Positions 27,895 to 37,428 of a DNA stretch of 64,000 nt are shown one piece after another. The stretch is from Lutibacter litoralis. Lineage in GTDB: Bacteria; Bacteroidota; Bacteroidia; Flavobacteriales; Flavobacteriaceae. A model generated the notes under the pieces. The model was not told the origin of the DNA. It saw only the letters and a list, made by a program, of their open reading frames with translations, and did not search any database. Both the position numbers and the translations under genes were made by a program. Each line of letters opens with the position of its first letter. The first letter of the stretch is position 1. Where the stretch lies: assembly GCF_014646675.1 (NCBI RefSeq), contig NZ_BMNS01000003.1, positions 124,001 to 188,000 of the forward strand. Reading direction: 5' to 3'.

Positions 27895-29849
27895 TGAGTA
27901 GCAATTTTAAAAATAGTGAAAATAAAAATTTATCGGAAAATGAAAATCCGAAAAAATCTCTTATTGGTATTAAACCTTATTGGATTTATGTTTTTTTTCT
28001 GGTATCAATGGTTTTATTAATTTTAATAAGTCCATTAGTTAGAACAAATGAAATAAGTTGGTTAAAGTTTGAAAACACGATGTTAAGTCAGCATGATGTT
28101 GCTAAAATTGTGGTTGTGAATAAAGAAGTTGCCGAAATTTATATCAAACAAGAAAAATTACAAGACCCCAAGTACCAAGTATTAGCTAATGAGTTGTTTA
28201 CCTCTAAAATAGGACCGCATTATACCATTACCATTGGATCGGTAGAAAGTTTTGAAACTAAATTAGAAAAGGCACAAGAGGGGTTTTCTTTAGAAGACAA
28301 AATTGATGTTTTTTATCAAAACAGAACAAATTTGATAGATACACTATTTTGGATTTTACCTTTTGCCATAATTATTATCTTTTGGTTATTTATTTTTCGA
28401 AGAATTGGGGGTGCTAGTGGTGCTGGTAGTTCGCTTTTTAATTTTAGTAAAACCAATGCTAGGATTCTTGAAACAGAAGGTAAAAGCGCTGTAACTTTTA
28501 AAGATGTAGCGGGTTTAAAAGAAGCTAAAGTTGAAGTTATGGAAGTGGTTGACTTTCTTAAAAACCCAGAAATCTATACCAAATTAGGAGCAAAAATACC
28601 TAAGGGTGTTATGCTTGTAGGGCCGCCAGGAACAGGAAAAACACTTATAGCTAAAGCTGTGGCGGGGGAAGCAAAAGTGCCTTTTTTCTCAATGTCGGGT
28701 TCTGAATTTGTTGAAATGTTTGTTGGTGTTGGAGCTTCTAGAGTGCGCGATTTATTTAAGCAAGCAAAAAGTAAAGCACCAAGTATAATTTTTATTGATG
28801 AAATTGATGCTGTTGGCAGATCTCGAGGGAAAGTGAATGCTTTTCAGGCAAATGATGAGCGTGAAAGTACTTTAAACCAGCTACTTACGGAGCTTGATGG
28901 ATTTGGGCCAAATACTGGTGTAATCGTTATTGCTGCTACCAATAGACCAGATGTTTTAGATAAAGCACTTTTACGCCCAGGAAGATTTGATCGGCATATT
29001 TATTTAGAATTACCTAATAAAACAGAGCGTGAGGAAATTTTTAAAGTACATATTCGTCAGTTAAAACTTGCAAAAGATATTGATATAAATTCTTTAGCAG
29101 CATTAAGTCCAGGCTTTTCGGGAGCAGATATTGCCAATATTTGCAATGAGGCAGCACTCATTGCTGCGCGTCATAAAAAACAACTTATAAAACAGAGTGA
29201 TTTTATGGAAGCCAGAGACCGTGTTATAGGAGGCTTAGAGCGTAAAAGTAAAATTATTTCCCCGAAAGAAAAGAAAATAATAGCATATCATGAAGCTGGT
29301 CATGCTTTGGCGAGTTGGTATTTGGAACATGTTGACTCTTTAGTAAAAGTATCTATTATACCAAGAGGAAAATCGCTAGGTGCTACTTGGTATTTGCCAG
29401 AAGAGCATCAAATTATAACAAAAGCTCAATTTTTAGATCAATTATGCGCATCGTTAGGAGGGAGAGCAGCAGAAGAAATAATTTTTAATGAAGTTTCATC
29501 TGGGGCTTTAGACGATTTAGAGAAAGTAACAAAACAAGCCTATAATATGGTTGCTTTTTATGGTTTGGACGATGAGATTGGTCCTATGAGTTTTTATGAT
29601 TCAACCGGTGAAAATGAACGCTTTTTGGGAAAACCTTATAGTGAAAATATGGCAATGTTAATAGATAGAGAAGTAAAAGACTTGATAGGAACTGCTTACA
29701 ATAAAACTAAAAATTTATTAGTAAAACATAAGCATGAATTGGAAACTTTAGCAAAATTATTATTGAAAAAGGAAGTGGTTTATTTGGAAGATCTTGAAAC
29801 TATATTAGGAAAACGAACTAAAGGAATTCCAGCTAATTTAAAAGATTAA
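27894..29849 (+). CDS. Second FtsH-type AAA+ zinc metalloprotease
   Basis: This 651-residue membrane protease has two membrane segments (about 30-50 and 145-165) flanking a periplasmic domain. The AAA domain has Walker A GPPGTGKT, Walker B IIFIDEID, the [11 protein letters not shown] pore region and arginine finger RPGRFDR. The protease domain has the zinc motif HEAGH. It is a paralogue of the canonical ftsH at 41827-43818, sharing the core but differing at both ends. It ends the exporter operon, suggesting it degrades or controls envelope proteins of that module. Confidence 0.96.
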   Translation: MSSNFKNSENKNLSENENPKKSLIGIKPYWIYVFFLVSMVLLILISPLVRTNEISWLKFENTMLSQHDVAKIVVVNKEVAEIYIKQEKLQDPKYQVLANELFTSKIGPHYTITIGSVESFETKLEKAQEGFSLEDKIDVFYQNRTNLIDTLFWILPFAIIIIFWLFIFRRIGGASGAGSSLFNFSKTNARILETEGKSAVTFKDVAGLKEAKVEVMEVVDFLKNPEIYTKLGAKIPKGVMLVGPPGTGKTLIAKAVAGEAKVPFFSMSGSEFVEMFVGVGASRVRDLFKQAKSKAPSIIFIDEIDAVGRSRGKVNAFQANDERESTLNQLLTELDGFGPNTGVIVIAATNRPDVLDKALLRPGRFDRHIYLELPNKTEREEIFKVHIRQLKLAKDIDINSLAALSPGFSGADIANICNEAALIAARHKKQLIKQSDFMEARDRVIGGLERKSKIISPKEKKIIAYHEAGHALASWYLEHVDSLVKVSIIPRGKSLGATWYLPEEHQIITKAQFLDQLCASLGGRAAEEIIFNEVSSGALDDLEKVTKQAYNMVAFYGLDDEIGPMSFYDSTGENERFLGKPYSENMAMLIDREVKDLIGTAYNKTKNLLVKHKHELETLAKLLLKKEVVYLEDLETILGKRTKGIPANLKD

Positions 29850-30060
29850 TTTTAAAAGAATTCAAATCTTTTTTAAAACTGATACGCATCATTTTAATTG
29901 TTTTTATAAATAAAGAACTTTAACAATAATTAAACATAAAATGCAATAAAAGAATAACATTTTTTATAGCCTTAATACTTAGTTTAATTGTTAAATACTT
30001 TGTGAAATTTTGTATTTCATAAAGTTAAATTCTAAAATTTATAACTTAAAAGCCAGTATT

Positions 30061-30447
30061 ATGAAAAACGAACTTATTTTTAATTCAGATTTACATTTTG
30101 AGCACAATCAATGGAGACGCGAACTTTTCTTTTGGGAAGATGAGTTAAAATCATTTCAAAATAGATTAGAAGAACTTGTTAAAAGATGGACAAAAAAAGA
30201 AATGCTTGTTCAATTGGAGCATTATCAAAATCAATTTATACTACAAGATGACGTTATAAATACACTTCAAGATGATATACATATTCATGAAATAAGTATA
30301 GCTGCGGCCAGTAAAAATGGAAAAGACTTGTTAGATACCACTCTGGTTAAAAAACACATTGAGTTTAGAAACAGAATGGAAGTACAACGTCATATTTATA
30401 GAGACTTAAAAAAGGAATTTTTTAAATTTTTAACCAAATATATGTAG
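30061..30447 (+). CDS. Helical protein of unknown function, paralogue-like to 23227-23694
   Basis: This is a 128-residue, probably all-helical protein; the start at 30061 (MKNELIF) is chosen over the upstream ATG at 30010, which adds non-conserved residues. It has the QWRRELFFWEDELK motif shared with the 23227 gene and a helical pattern rich in H, E and K (HEISIAAASKNGKDL, RNRMEVQRHIYRDL). It lies 211 bp after the second ftsH, outside the tightly packed run. The function is unknown; a role with the exporter/FtsH operon is inferred from the flanking positions of the pair. Confidence 0.72.
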   Translation: MKNELIFNSDLHFEHNQWRRELFFWEDELKSFQNRLEELVKRWTKKEMLVQLEHYQNQFILQDDVINTLQDDIHIHEISIAAASKNGKDLLDTTLVKKHIEFRNRMEVQRHIYRDLKKEFFKFLTKYM

Positions 30448-30505
30448 GTTTTAAATATTCAGGCTACTACATTTTTTAACCAGTATTAATTACTAATTAA
30501 ATTTA

Positions 30506-31798
30506 ATGGAAGATAGTTTTTTAGTTCAATTACAGGATTTTCAATTAACACAACTAGAGTTTCTTATAAGAATTTTGGTTACAGTTGGAATTGGTTTTGT
30601 ATTAGGTTTAGAGCGTGAATTTTCTCAATTCTCTGAAAAGGAAGAGGTTTTTGCAGGTGTACGTACTTTTACGTTAGTAGCGTTATTAGGTTTTTTAGCT
30701 GCCTTTTTAAGTCTTACATTTACGTACTGGTTTTTTATTGCTGGTTTTTTAAGTGTTGTTTGTATTGTAGCAATTTCTTTCTGGGTAAGCGCTCACCAAG
30801 GTAGCATTGGAGGAACTACCGAATTTGCAACAATTCTAACTTTTTTATTAGGTGCTTTAACATTAATAGGCGCTATAAATGCAAGTTTAGCACTTACTGT
30901 TGTAATTGTTGTTTTATTATCACTTAAAGTAAAATTAAGAACAATTATTGGACAAATAACGCAAAAGGAGTTATATGCTTTTGTGCGTTTTGTAATTATA
31001 GCTTTATTAATTTTACCGTTTTTACCTAACAACTATTTTGGTCCCTATAATGTAATTAACCCAAGAGAAGTAGGTTGGGTTATTGTTTTAACATCTGGTT
31101 TTGGTTTTATTGGTTATGTTTTAATGAAGTTTTTGGGAACTGATAAAGGAATATTATTAACCAGTATTTTAGGCGGCTTGGTGTCTAGTACTGTTGTAAC
31201 CTTTACGTTTTCAAAAAAAAGTAGTGAAACCCCAACGCTTTCTCAAAATTACGCTGTTGGGATTTTTGCTGCAGCAACCATTATGGTTATTAGAATATTT
31301 TTATGGGTATATATATTTAATTATGAAATGTTAAACGGTCTTCTAATTCCTTTATCAATTGTTTTTTGTACAGCTTTAGGAGTTACTTTTTTTTTCTATA
31401 AAAAACAACCTACAAAACCTCATTTTAAAGAAAAAATGCAATTAGGAGATCCTTTAAATATTAAAAATGCTGCTTTTTTTGGAATTTTTTACATTGGAAT
31501 ATTACTATTAGTAAGTTATGCAAGTACTGCTTATGGAGCAAAAGGGATTTATATTTCAAGTGCCATAAGTGCCCTATCAGATATTGATGCCATTGCAATT
31601 TCTGTATCAAAATTAGGTGGTTCAACAATTAATTTTTTAACTGCTCAAAATGCTATTTTATTGGCAACACTTGCAAATACTTTAGTTAAAATTGGAATTG
31701 CCATTTGGACTGGTAGTAAAGCCTTAAAAAAATACGTACTAATAGGTTATAGCTTTATTTTTATTGCAGGAATTATGGGTTTCATTATTTTGAATTAG
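30506..31798 (+). CDS. MgtC/SapB plus DUF4010 membrane protein
   Basis: This 430-residue, about 12-helix membrane protein has an N-terminal MgtC-like segment (ILVTVGIGFVLGLEREFSQ, then GVRTFTLVALLGFLAAFL) joined to a DUF4010 domain from about residue 180 (SSTVVTFTFSKKS, ALSDIDAIAISVSKL). MgtC proteins modulate ATP synthase and act under magnesium limitation; the fused form is uncharacterised. It may be cotranscribed with the 30061 gene 58 bp upstream. Confidence 0.88.
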   Translation: MEDSFLVQLQDFQLTQLEFLIRILVTVGIGFVLGLEREFSQFSEKEEVFAGVRTFTLVALLGFLAAFLSLTFTYWFFIAGFLSVVCIVAISFWVSAHQGSIGGTTEFATILTFLLGALTLIGAINASLALTVVIVVLLSLKVKLRTIIGQITQKELYAFVRFVIIALLILPFLPNNYFGPYNVINPREVGWVIVLTSGFGFIGYVLMKFLGTDKGILLTSILGGLVSSTVVTFTFSKKSSETPTLSQNYAVGIFAAATIMVIRIFLWVYIFNYEMLNGLLIPLSIVFCTALGVTFFFYKKQPTKPHFKEKMQLGDPLNIKNAAFFGIFYIGILLLVSYASTAYGAKGIYISSAISALSDIDAIAISVSKLGGSTINFLTAQNAILLATLANTLVKIGIAIWTGSKALKKYVLIGYSFIFIAGIMGFIILN

Positions 31799-31924
31799 GA
31801 TAGCTAAGAGTCTTATATATTTTAAAGTAATATAAATCAGTTTACTAAATGATTACAATCATTTTTTTACACTAATAAAAGTGTTCACTTTGTATTAATA
31901 AACATTAATTTAAAAAAAAGTAAA

Positions 31925-32770
31925 ATGAAAATTTTAAAAATTATAATCATATTCTTTTTGATAGCATTAACTTCTTGTGTAAGCCAAAAAAAATACACCG
32001 ATTTGCAGAATCAAAAAGAACGATTTGAAAATGATTTAGCAACCTGTGAAAATGAACAACTAATTTTAGACGCTAATTTATTAAACGAACAAAGTAAAGT
32101 AGCAAAATTAGAAAACCAATTAGACTATTTTAAAAGTACCAATACTAATTTGTTAGAACGCCTTTCAGATTTATCTATTGTTAGTAAATCTGGAGCAGAA
32201 AGTATTAAAAAATCTTTGGAAGCATTAAATCAACAAAATAAATATATTATGGATTTAACAACTTCTATACAAAGAAAGGATTCTTTAAACTTAGTGTTAG
32301 TAATGAATTTAAAAAGATCTTTAGATAATTTTGAAGATGAAGATATTAATATTGAAGTTAAAAAAGGTGCGGTGTATGTGTCTATTTCAGATAAAATGTT
32401 ATTTAAATCTGGAAGTTATAATTTAAGTCCAAAAGCAAAAGAAGTAATTGGTAAAATAGCAAAAATTATGAACGACCATAAAACATTGGATATTTTGGTT
32501 GAAGGACATACAGACAATGTGCCAATTTATACTGATTGTATTTTAGATAATTGGGATTTAAGTGTAAAAAGAGCTACTTCAATTGTGCGTTTAATGCAAA
32601 AAGAATTTAGTGTTCAACCTGAAAGAATGACCGCCGGGGGTCGCTCAAAATACATTCCAAAAGATACTAATGAAACAAAAGAAGGTCGTGCAAAAAACAG
32701 AAGAACTGAAATAATTATTTTACCAAAACTAGATCAGTTCTTTAATTTATTAGAAACTTCAAAAACTTAA
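31925..32770 (+). CDS. OmpA-family peptidoglycan-binding lipoprotein
   Basis: This 281-residue protein has a lipoprotein signal (LTSC, Cys18), a coiled-coil region (about 22-110: LQNQKERFENDLATCENEQ) and a C-terminal OmpA-like domain (about 150-265) with LVEGHTDNVPIY and the arginine-rich GRAKNRRTEI that contacts diaminopimelate. It probably tethers the outer membrane to peptidoglycan. No clear operon partner is visible. Confidence 0.92.
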   Translation: MKILKIIIIFFLIALTSCVSQKKYTDLQNQKERFENDLATCENEQLILDANLLNEQSKVAKLENQLDYFKSTNTNLLERLSDLSIVSKSGAESIKKSLEALNQQNKYIMDLTTSIQRKDSLNLVLVMNLKRSLDNFEDEDINIEVKKGAVYVSISDKMLFKSGSYNLSPKAKEVIGKIAKIMNDHKTLDILVEGHTDNVPIYTDCILDNWDLSVKRATSIVRLMQKEFSVQPERMTAGGRSKYIPKDTNETKEGRAKNRRTEIIILPKLDQFFNLLETSKT

Positions 32771-32804
32771 AAAGATTGGTACGTTTTACCGCTTCTTCAA
32801 TTTA

Positions 32805-32837
32805 AAATTGAAGTTATGTTAACATAAATTTTATAAT
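32805..32837. promoter_or_regulatory. Two adjacent palindromes upstream of the patatin gene
   Basis: CTTCAATTT-A-AAATTGAAG (32805-32823) is immediately followed by the perfect palindrome TTATGTTAACATAA (32824-32837), 25 bp before the patatin start codon. The symmetry and spacing look like a binding site for a dimeric regulator, but no regulator can be named. A weak terminator for the OmpA-like gene is an alternative for the first palindrome. Confidence 0.35.
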
Positions 32838-32862
32838 TTAATTAGGTATAATAGAATTAAAA

Positions 32863-33651
32863 ATGAACATAGGTTTAGTACTTTCCGGAGGTGGAGTTAG
32901 AGGAATAGCGCACATTGGAGCAATACAGGCCTTAGAAGAAAATAGTATTAAACCCAATTATATTGCTGGTACAAGTGCAGGTGCAATTGTGGGTGCTCTA
33001 TATGCAAGTGGATACAGTTGTAATAAAATGATGCAGTTCTTTAATAATGTCCAAATATTTTCTTTAAGTAAATATGCAATTAATAAACCAGGTTTTATAG
33101 ATACTGAAAAATTTTATAATGATTTTAAATCTTATTTTCCAACAGATAATTTTGATAATCTAAATAAAAAACTTTTTGTTACTGCAACAAATTTATTAAG
33201 CGGACAATTAAAGGTCTTTAGTAAAGGAGAATTAATAAAACCAATTTTAGCATCGGCAGCATTTCCTGGAGTGTTTACACCCGTTAAAATTAATGAAGAA
33301 TATTATATAGATGGTGGTGTTTTAAACAATTTTCCAGTAGACTTAATCTCATCATATTGTAATAAAATAATTGGGGTTTATGTAAACTCTTACAATACTA
33401 TTAATGGTAATACTTTAAAACACTCTTATAATGTTATAGAACGTGCTTTAAAAATTAAAAGCGCTCATGATTCAATTAAAAAGTTCAAAGCTTGTAATTT
33501 AATTATTTCACCAAAAGATTTAAATAATTATAGTACTTTTTATATGACTAATTTTGAAGAAATATTTAAATTAGGATATGAATCAACAATTAAAGTTTTA
33601 GAAAGCGAACAAGGAATTCGATTTCTAAAATCGAATTTTGAACTTCAGTAG
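32863..33651 (+). CDS. Patatin-like phospholipase (RssA-type)
   Basis: This 262-residue patatin has the oxyanion motif SGGGVRGIAHIG (residues 8-19), the nucleophile elbow GTSAG (Ser about 38) and the catalytic aspartate in DGGVLNNFP (about 149). Length fits RssA-like cytosolic phospholipases of about 260-300 residues. It is a lipid acyl hydrolase of uncertain substrate. Confidence 0.94.
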   Translation: MNIGLVLSGGGVRGIAHIGAIQALEENSIKPNYIAGTSAGAIVGALYASGYSCNKMMQFFNNVQIFSLSKYAINKPGFIDTEKFYNDFKSYFPTDNFDNLNKKLFVTATNLLSGQLKVFSKGELIKPILASAAFPGVFTPVKINEEYYIDGGVLNNFPVDLISSYCNKIIGVYVNSYNTINGNTLKHSYNVIERALKIKSAHDSIKKFKACNLIISPKDLNNYSTFYMTNFEEIFKLGYESTIKVLESEQGIRFLKSNFELQ

Positions 33652-33755
33652 AATGAATAGTAAGTTCTTAAAAATATGGATAATTAACAAAAGGATTTTT
33701 TAAATAATTATAGGTAAAAATCTTGAGTATTTTAAATAGTTTATGTTGCTATTTT

Positions 33756-34856
33756 TTAGTTCGCATATTTAGGATAATCGGTTAATCCTTTTTCGCCTGT
33801 ATCTGAATAAAAAGTAGCAGCATCCCAATCTGCTAACGGAGCATTTTTTTCAAATCGTTCCGCTAAATCAGGATTAGAAATAAATAATTTGCCATAAGCT
33901 ACTAAATCTGCTAAATTATCTTCAATAATTTTATTTCCTTTTTCTTGATCAAATTTACTATTTATAATAAGAGTTCCGTTGTATAAAGGTCTAAAATGTT
34001 TTGCAATATTTTTAACGGCATATTTTACTTCGGAAACATCTGTAAAAGGTTCAGATAAATGTACATAGGCTAAATTATAAGTATTTAGTGTTTTTAATAC
34101 ATATTCAAATAATGGAATTGTTTCTTGGTCAACATCAATTCCATGTGAATTATGCATCGACGGATTAAAACGAACACCAATGCGGTTTTGAGGAAAAACT
34201 TCACTAATTTCATCTAAAACTTCAAAGAAAAAACGAGCACGATTTTCAATACTTCCACCATAATTATCAGTTCTTTTGTTTGAACTATTATTAAAAAATT
34301 GATGAAATAAATATCCGTTTGAAGAATGAATTTCTAACCCATCAAACCCAGCTTTTTTTGTATTAATTGCCGCTTGTTTAAAATCTTCAATAGTACTTTT
34401 AATGTCTTCTAAAGTCATTTCCTTGGGAGTAACAGTATCTTTAAAACCATTTGGAGTGAAACTTTTAGAGTTTGGATTTAAAGCACTTGGTGCTAAAGGT
34501 AATTCACCGTTATGAAAATCTGGATGCGAAACTCTACCAACATGCCATAATTGAATAAATATTTTACCACCTTCTGTATGCACGGCATCTGTAACAGCCT
34601 TCCATCCTTTAATTTGAGCTTCAGAATAAATCCCAGGTGTATTTACATAACCTACAGCACGCTTAGAAATTTGAGAACCTTCAGAAATTATAAGCCCTGC
34701 ACTTGCGCGCTGTTTGTAATATTTTACATGTAATTTGGTTGGAGCATTTTCTTTATTATTAGCCCTGGAACGAGTCATAGGTGCAATTACCAGTCTGTTT
34801 TTTAGGAGTAAATTTCCCATTTTATAACTAGTAAGTAGTGGTTGAATTTTAGACAT
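33756..34856 (-). CDS. Old yellow enzyme family oxidoreductase (NemA-like)
   Basis: This 366-residue FMN enzyme has NRLVIAPMTRSRANN for flavin binding, IFIQLWHVGRVSHP, the substrate-binding pair HSSNGYLFHQF (His/Asn) and DNYGGSIENRARF. It is the NADPH-dependent ene-reductase type that reduces activated C=C bonds or N-ethylmaleimide and nitro compounds. It lies in the stress region between the patatin and BON genes, as a single gene. Confidence 0.96.
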   Translation of the reverse strand: MSKIQPLLTSYKMGNLLLKNRLVIAPMTRSRANNKENAPTKLHVKYYKQRASAGLIISEGSQISKRAVGYVNTPGIYSEAQIKGWKAVTDAVHTEGGKIFIQLWHVGRVSHPDFHNGELPLAPSALNPNSKSFTPNGFKDTVTPKEMTLEDIKSTIEDFKQAAINTKKAGFDGLEIHSSNGYLFHQFFNNSSNKRTDNYGGSIENRARFFFEVLDEISEVFPQNRIGVRFNPSMHNSHGIDVDQETIPLFEYVLKTLNTYNLAYVHLSEPFTDVSEVKYAVKNIAKHFRPLYNGTLIINSKFDQEKGNKIIEDNLADLVAYGKLFISNPDLAERFEKNAPLADWDAATFYSDTGEKGLTDYPKYAN

Positions 34857-35039
34857 CTTCTTTAAACTTTTAACTATTGTAAAGTTAAATAAAAATGTGT
34901 TTAGATAAAAATCATTTTAGCTTAATGATTTTTATCGTTTAATTATTTCAAAATCTTGAGGATTATCATTTTAAGATGCAGTAATAGTACATAGTTTTAT
35001 ATAAAATAATTTATTGTTTAATTTAAAAAATGTTTTATT

Positions 35040-35693
35040 ATGAAAACTGATAGTGAAATTAAAGACGATGTTCTTGATGAATTAATGTGGCAACCTAATG
35101 TAGACGAAACACAAATAGGTGTTATTGTTGAAAAAGGTGTGGTAACACTTACTGGTATTGTAGATACCTATGCTAAAAAAGTGGCTGCTGAAAAAGCTGT
35201 AAAAAATGTAGTTGGTGTTAAAGCAGTTGCTGATGATATTGAAGTTAAGTACGGCGATGCTTATAAAAAAACAGATAAAGAAATTGCAAAAGCTGTTGTA
35301 AATGCCTTAAGTTGGAATGCTTCTGTTCCAGATGACAAAGTTGAAATTGAAGTGCGAGATGGTTGGGTGTATTTATCTGGAGAATTGCAATGGTTTTATC
35401 AAAAAGATGCAGCTAAAAAAGCTGTTGAAAATTTATTGGGTGTAAAAAAGGTGGTTAACAATATTACTTTAAAACAAGCCATTGAACCTTCTGAAATTAA
35501 AAATAAAATTTCCAAAGCTTTTGAACGATTGGCAGATTTAGATGCACAAAATATTAAAGTTGAAGTAGATGGACATAAAGTAAAGCTAAAAGGTAAAGTA
35601 CATTCTTATGCAGAAAAAGAAGAGGCAAGAAGAACCGCATACTTTGCTCCAGGAGTTTATGATGTAGAAAATGAGTTAGAAATAATTCATTAG
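35040..35693 (+). CDS. Triple BON-domain protein
   Basis: This 217-residue cytosol-like protein (no signal peptide) consists of three BON domains: residues ~3-70 (VIVEKGVVTLTGIVDTY), ~78-145 (IEVRDGWVYLSGELQWF) and ~148-217 (VEVDGHKVKLKGKVHSYAEK). BON domains bind phospholipids or support membrane integrity, and are common in osmotic-stress proteins such as OsmY. It sits between the old yellow enzyme gene and hsp20. Confidence 0.95.
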   Translation: MKTDSEIKDDVLDELMWQPNVDETQIGVIVEKGVVTLTGIVDTYAKKVAAEKAVKNVVGVKAVADDIEVKYGDAYKKTDKEIAKAVVNALSWNASVPDDKVEIEVRDGWVYLSGELQWFYQKDAAKKAVENLLGVKKVVNNITLKQAIEPSEIKNKISKAFERLADLDAQNIKVEVDGHKVKLKGKVHSYAEKEEARRTAYFAPGVYDVENELEIIH

Positions 35694-35711
35694 TTGTAAT
35701 TTTAAATTAAT

Positions 35712-35750
35712 AAAAAAATATCTGGGTGTTAAAACTCAGATATTTTTTAG
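35712..35750 (+). terminator. Intrinsic terminator after the BON gene
   Basis: AAAAAATATCTG (35713-35724) pairs with CAGATATTTTTT (35737-35748), and the T-run follows directly. It lies 20 bp after the BON stop codon. The rest of the 281-bp gap to hsp20 shows no gene. Confidence 0.85.
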
Positions 35751-35974
35751 AGTAGTATGAAATTTCAGAAGCAAAATTAAAGATATACATATTTTCTTTA
35801 TTAAATTATCTTAATTGTTTCTATGTCAAATAATAATAACGCATCAATTTAATAAAACTTTTTAGAATTAAGTAGTCTGTTACTTCTCAACAGATAAACA
35901 CCACTCCAAATAGTGTTTTTAATACTATTTAAAATGGTGCAATCTTTTCCAACAATTTTTAATTTTTTGTTGAA

Positions 35975-36412
35975 TTAAGAAATCTCAATCATTTTTGGTG
36001 TGTGTTTTTTAGCTTCTTCTTTTTTTACCAAGTTAAATTTTAGAATACCATTTTTGTAAGTTGCTTTTATTTTTTCATCTACAATAGAATCCGGTAACTC
36101 TAAAGATCTTTCAAAAGAATTATAGTTAAACTCTCTTCTAGTGTAATTTTCGTCCTTCTCTTCCTTTTTTTCGGTTTTTTCAGCTGAAATATTTAGACAT
36201 CCATTATCAATAGAAACTTTGAAATCTTTTTTGTCAAAGCCAGGAGCTGCTAATTCAATTTCAAATTCATCTTGTTTTTCTTTAACATTTAAAGCTGGTT
36301 CACCAGCTCTTTTTAACCAAAAACGGTCATTAAAAAAATCATCAGTATCAAAAAAATCTGAAGTGATTAGGTTATTCCATGGATTTCTCTTTTTTAAATT
36401 AATTAGTGACAT
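35975..36412 (-). CDS. Small heat shock protein (Hsp20/alpha-crystallin)
   Basis: This 145-residue chaperone has an alpha-crystallin domain at about 38-135 (LNVKEKQDEFEIELAAPGFDKKDFKVSID... SFERSLELPDSI) and the I-x-I-like C-terminal tail. It holds unfolded proteins in an ATP-independent way. The promoter at 36447 is its own. It closes the stress-gene region. Confidence 0.95.
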   Translation of the reverse strand: MSLINLKKRNPWNNLITSDFFDTDDFFNDRFWLKRAGEPALNVKEKQDEFEIELAAPGFDKKDFKVSIDNGCLNISAEKTEKKEEKDENYTRREFNYNSFERSLELPDSIVDEKIKATYKNGILKFNLVKKEEAKKHTPKMIEIS

Positions 36413-36446
36413 AGTATTATTTTTTAAAGTTAAACTTTCAATTACC

Positions 36447-36454
36447 CAAATTTA
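36447..36454 (-). promoter_or_regulatory. -7 element for hsp20
   Basis: On the minus strand this reads TAAATTTG, matching TAnnTTTG, 34 bp before the hsp20 start codon. The remaining 36455-36819, upstream of the DUF502 gene, is non-coding AT-rich sequence in which I see no other feature. Confidence 0.4.
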
Positions 36455-36819
36455 GTGGTATCAACTAGTGTATAAAATGATGTGAATCAATTGAAGGTCT
36501 TTTTTCATTGATATTAGTAAGAATTAAAAAAAGAAATTGTAGAATAATATTTATATTACTGATAATTATCAATTTATCACTGTTTATAAAAAGAATTGCC
36601 CTTTAAAAATATAAGTGGTTTACACGTTGTTTTTTTGTAAATTAGTATATTCTATTTGCAACTGGTTTATAAAGGTGTTTGATCTTTATTTATGTTAAAA
36701 AACAAATTAAGGTACTTGGTTTTAGACAACCTAAAATAGTTTGTATCTTTATTTTTTAAAAATACATTTGTCCTTATTAAAAAATATAATATTTAATAGC
36801 GTCTAAGATTTTATAATTT

Positions 36820-37401
36820 ATGAAAAAATTAATTAATTATTTACTTCAAGGTATATTGTATATCGCACCTCTGGGAATAACAGCTTATATTATTTATGCT
36901 GTTTTTATGTTTATGGATGGTTTATCACAAAAATTAATAGCTAACTTTTTTGATGTAAAAATCCCGGGCTTAGGTGTTTTATCTTTACTGATATTTTTAA
37001 TAGTTGTTGGTTTTATAGGGAGAACCATTATTGCACAACCCTTAAAAATTGTTTTTAAAAAGATAATTGATAGTATTCCATTGTTAAAATTTGTTTACAC
37101 TGCTTTAAACGATTTATTTTCGGCATTTGTTGGCAAAGAAAAAAAATTCAGTAAACCTGTATTAGTAAAAGTTAATACCATTTCAGATTTAGAAAAATTA
37201 GGTTTTATTACCGAAGAAAATCTAGAAATTTTAAATGAATTAGATAAAGTTGCTGTGTATTTTCCACATTCGTATAATTTTTCAGGTGAGTTATTTATAG
37301 TTCCTAGAAAAAATATAAAACCTTTAGAAGTAAACTCAAGTCAGGTTATGAAATTTATTGTCTCAGCAGGTTTAACGGGGTGGGATAAAGAAGAAAAATA
37401 A
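36820..37401 (+). CDS. DUF502 membrane protein
   Basis: This 193-residue protein has two membrane helices (about 8-28 and 48-70) followed by the conserved DUF502 segment GFIGRTIIAQPLKIVFKKIIDSIPLLKFVYTALNDLF and a C-terminal soluble domain ending in the hydrophobic LTGWDKEEK. DUF502 proteins are widespread and uncharacterised, probably membrane-stress linked. The DUF2130 gene follows after 27 bp. Confidence 0.9.
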   Translation: MKKLINYLLQGILYIAPLGITAYIIYAVFMFMDGLSQKLIANFFDVKIPGLGVLSLLIFLIVVGFIGRTIIAQPLKIVFKKIIDSIPLLKFVYTALNDLFSAFVGKEKKFSKPVLVKVNTISDLEKLGFITEENLEILNELDKVAVYFPHSYNFSGELFIVPRKNIKPLEVNSSQVMKFIVSAGLTGWDKEEK

Positions 37402-37428
37402 TTTTAAGATAATAGATACAAAATACAA

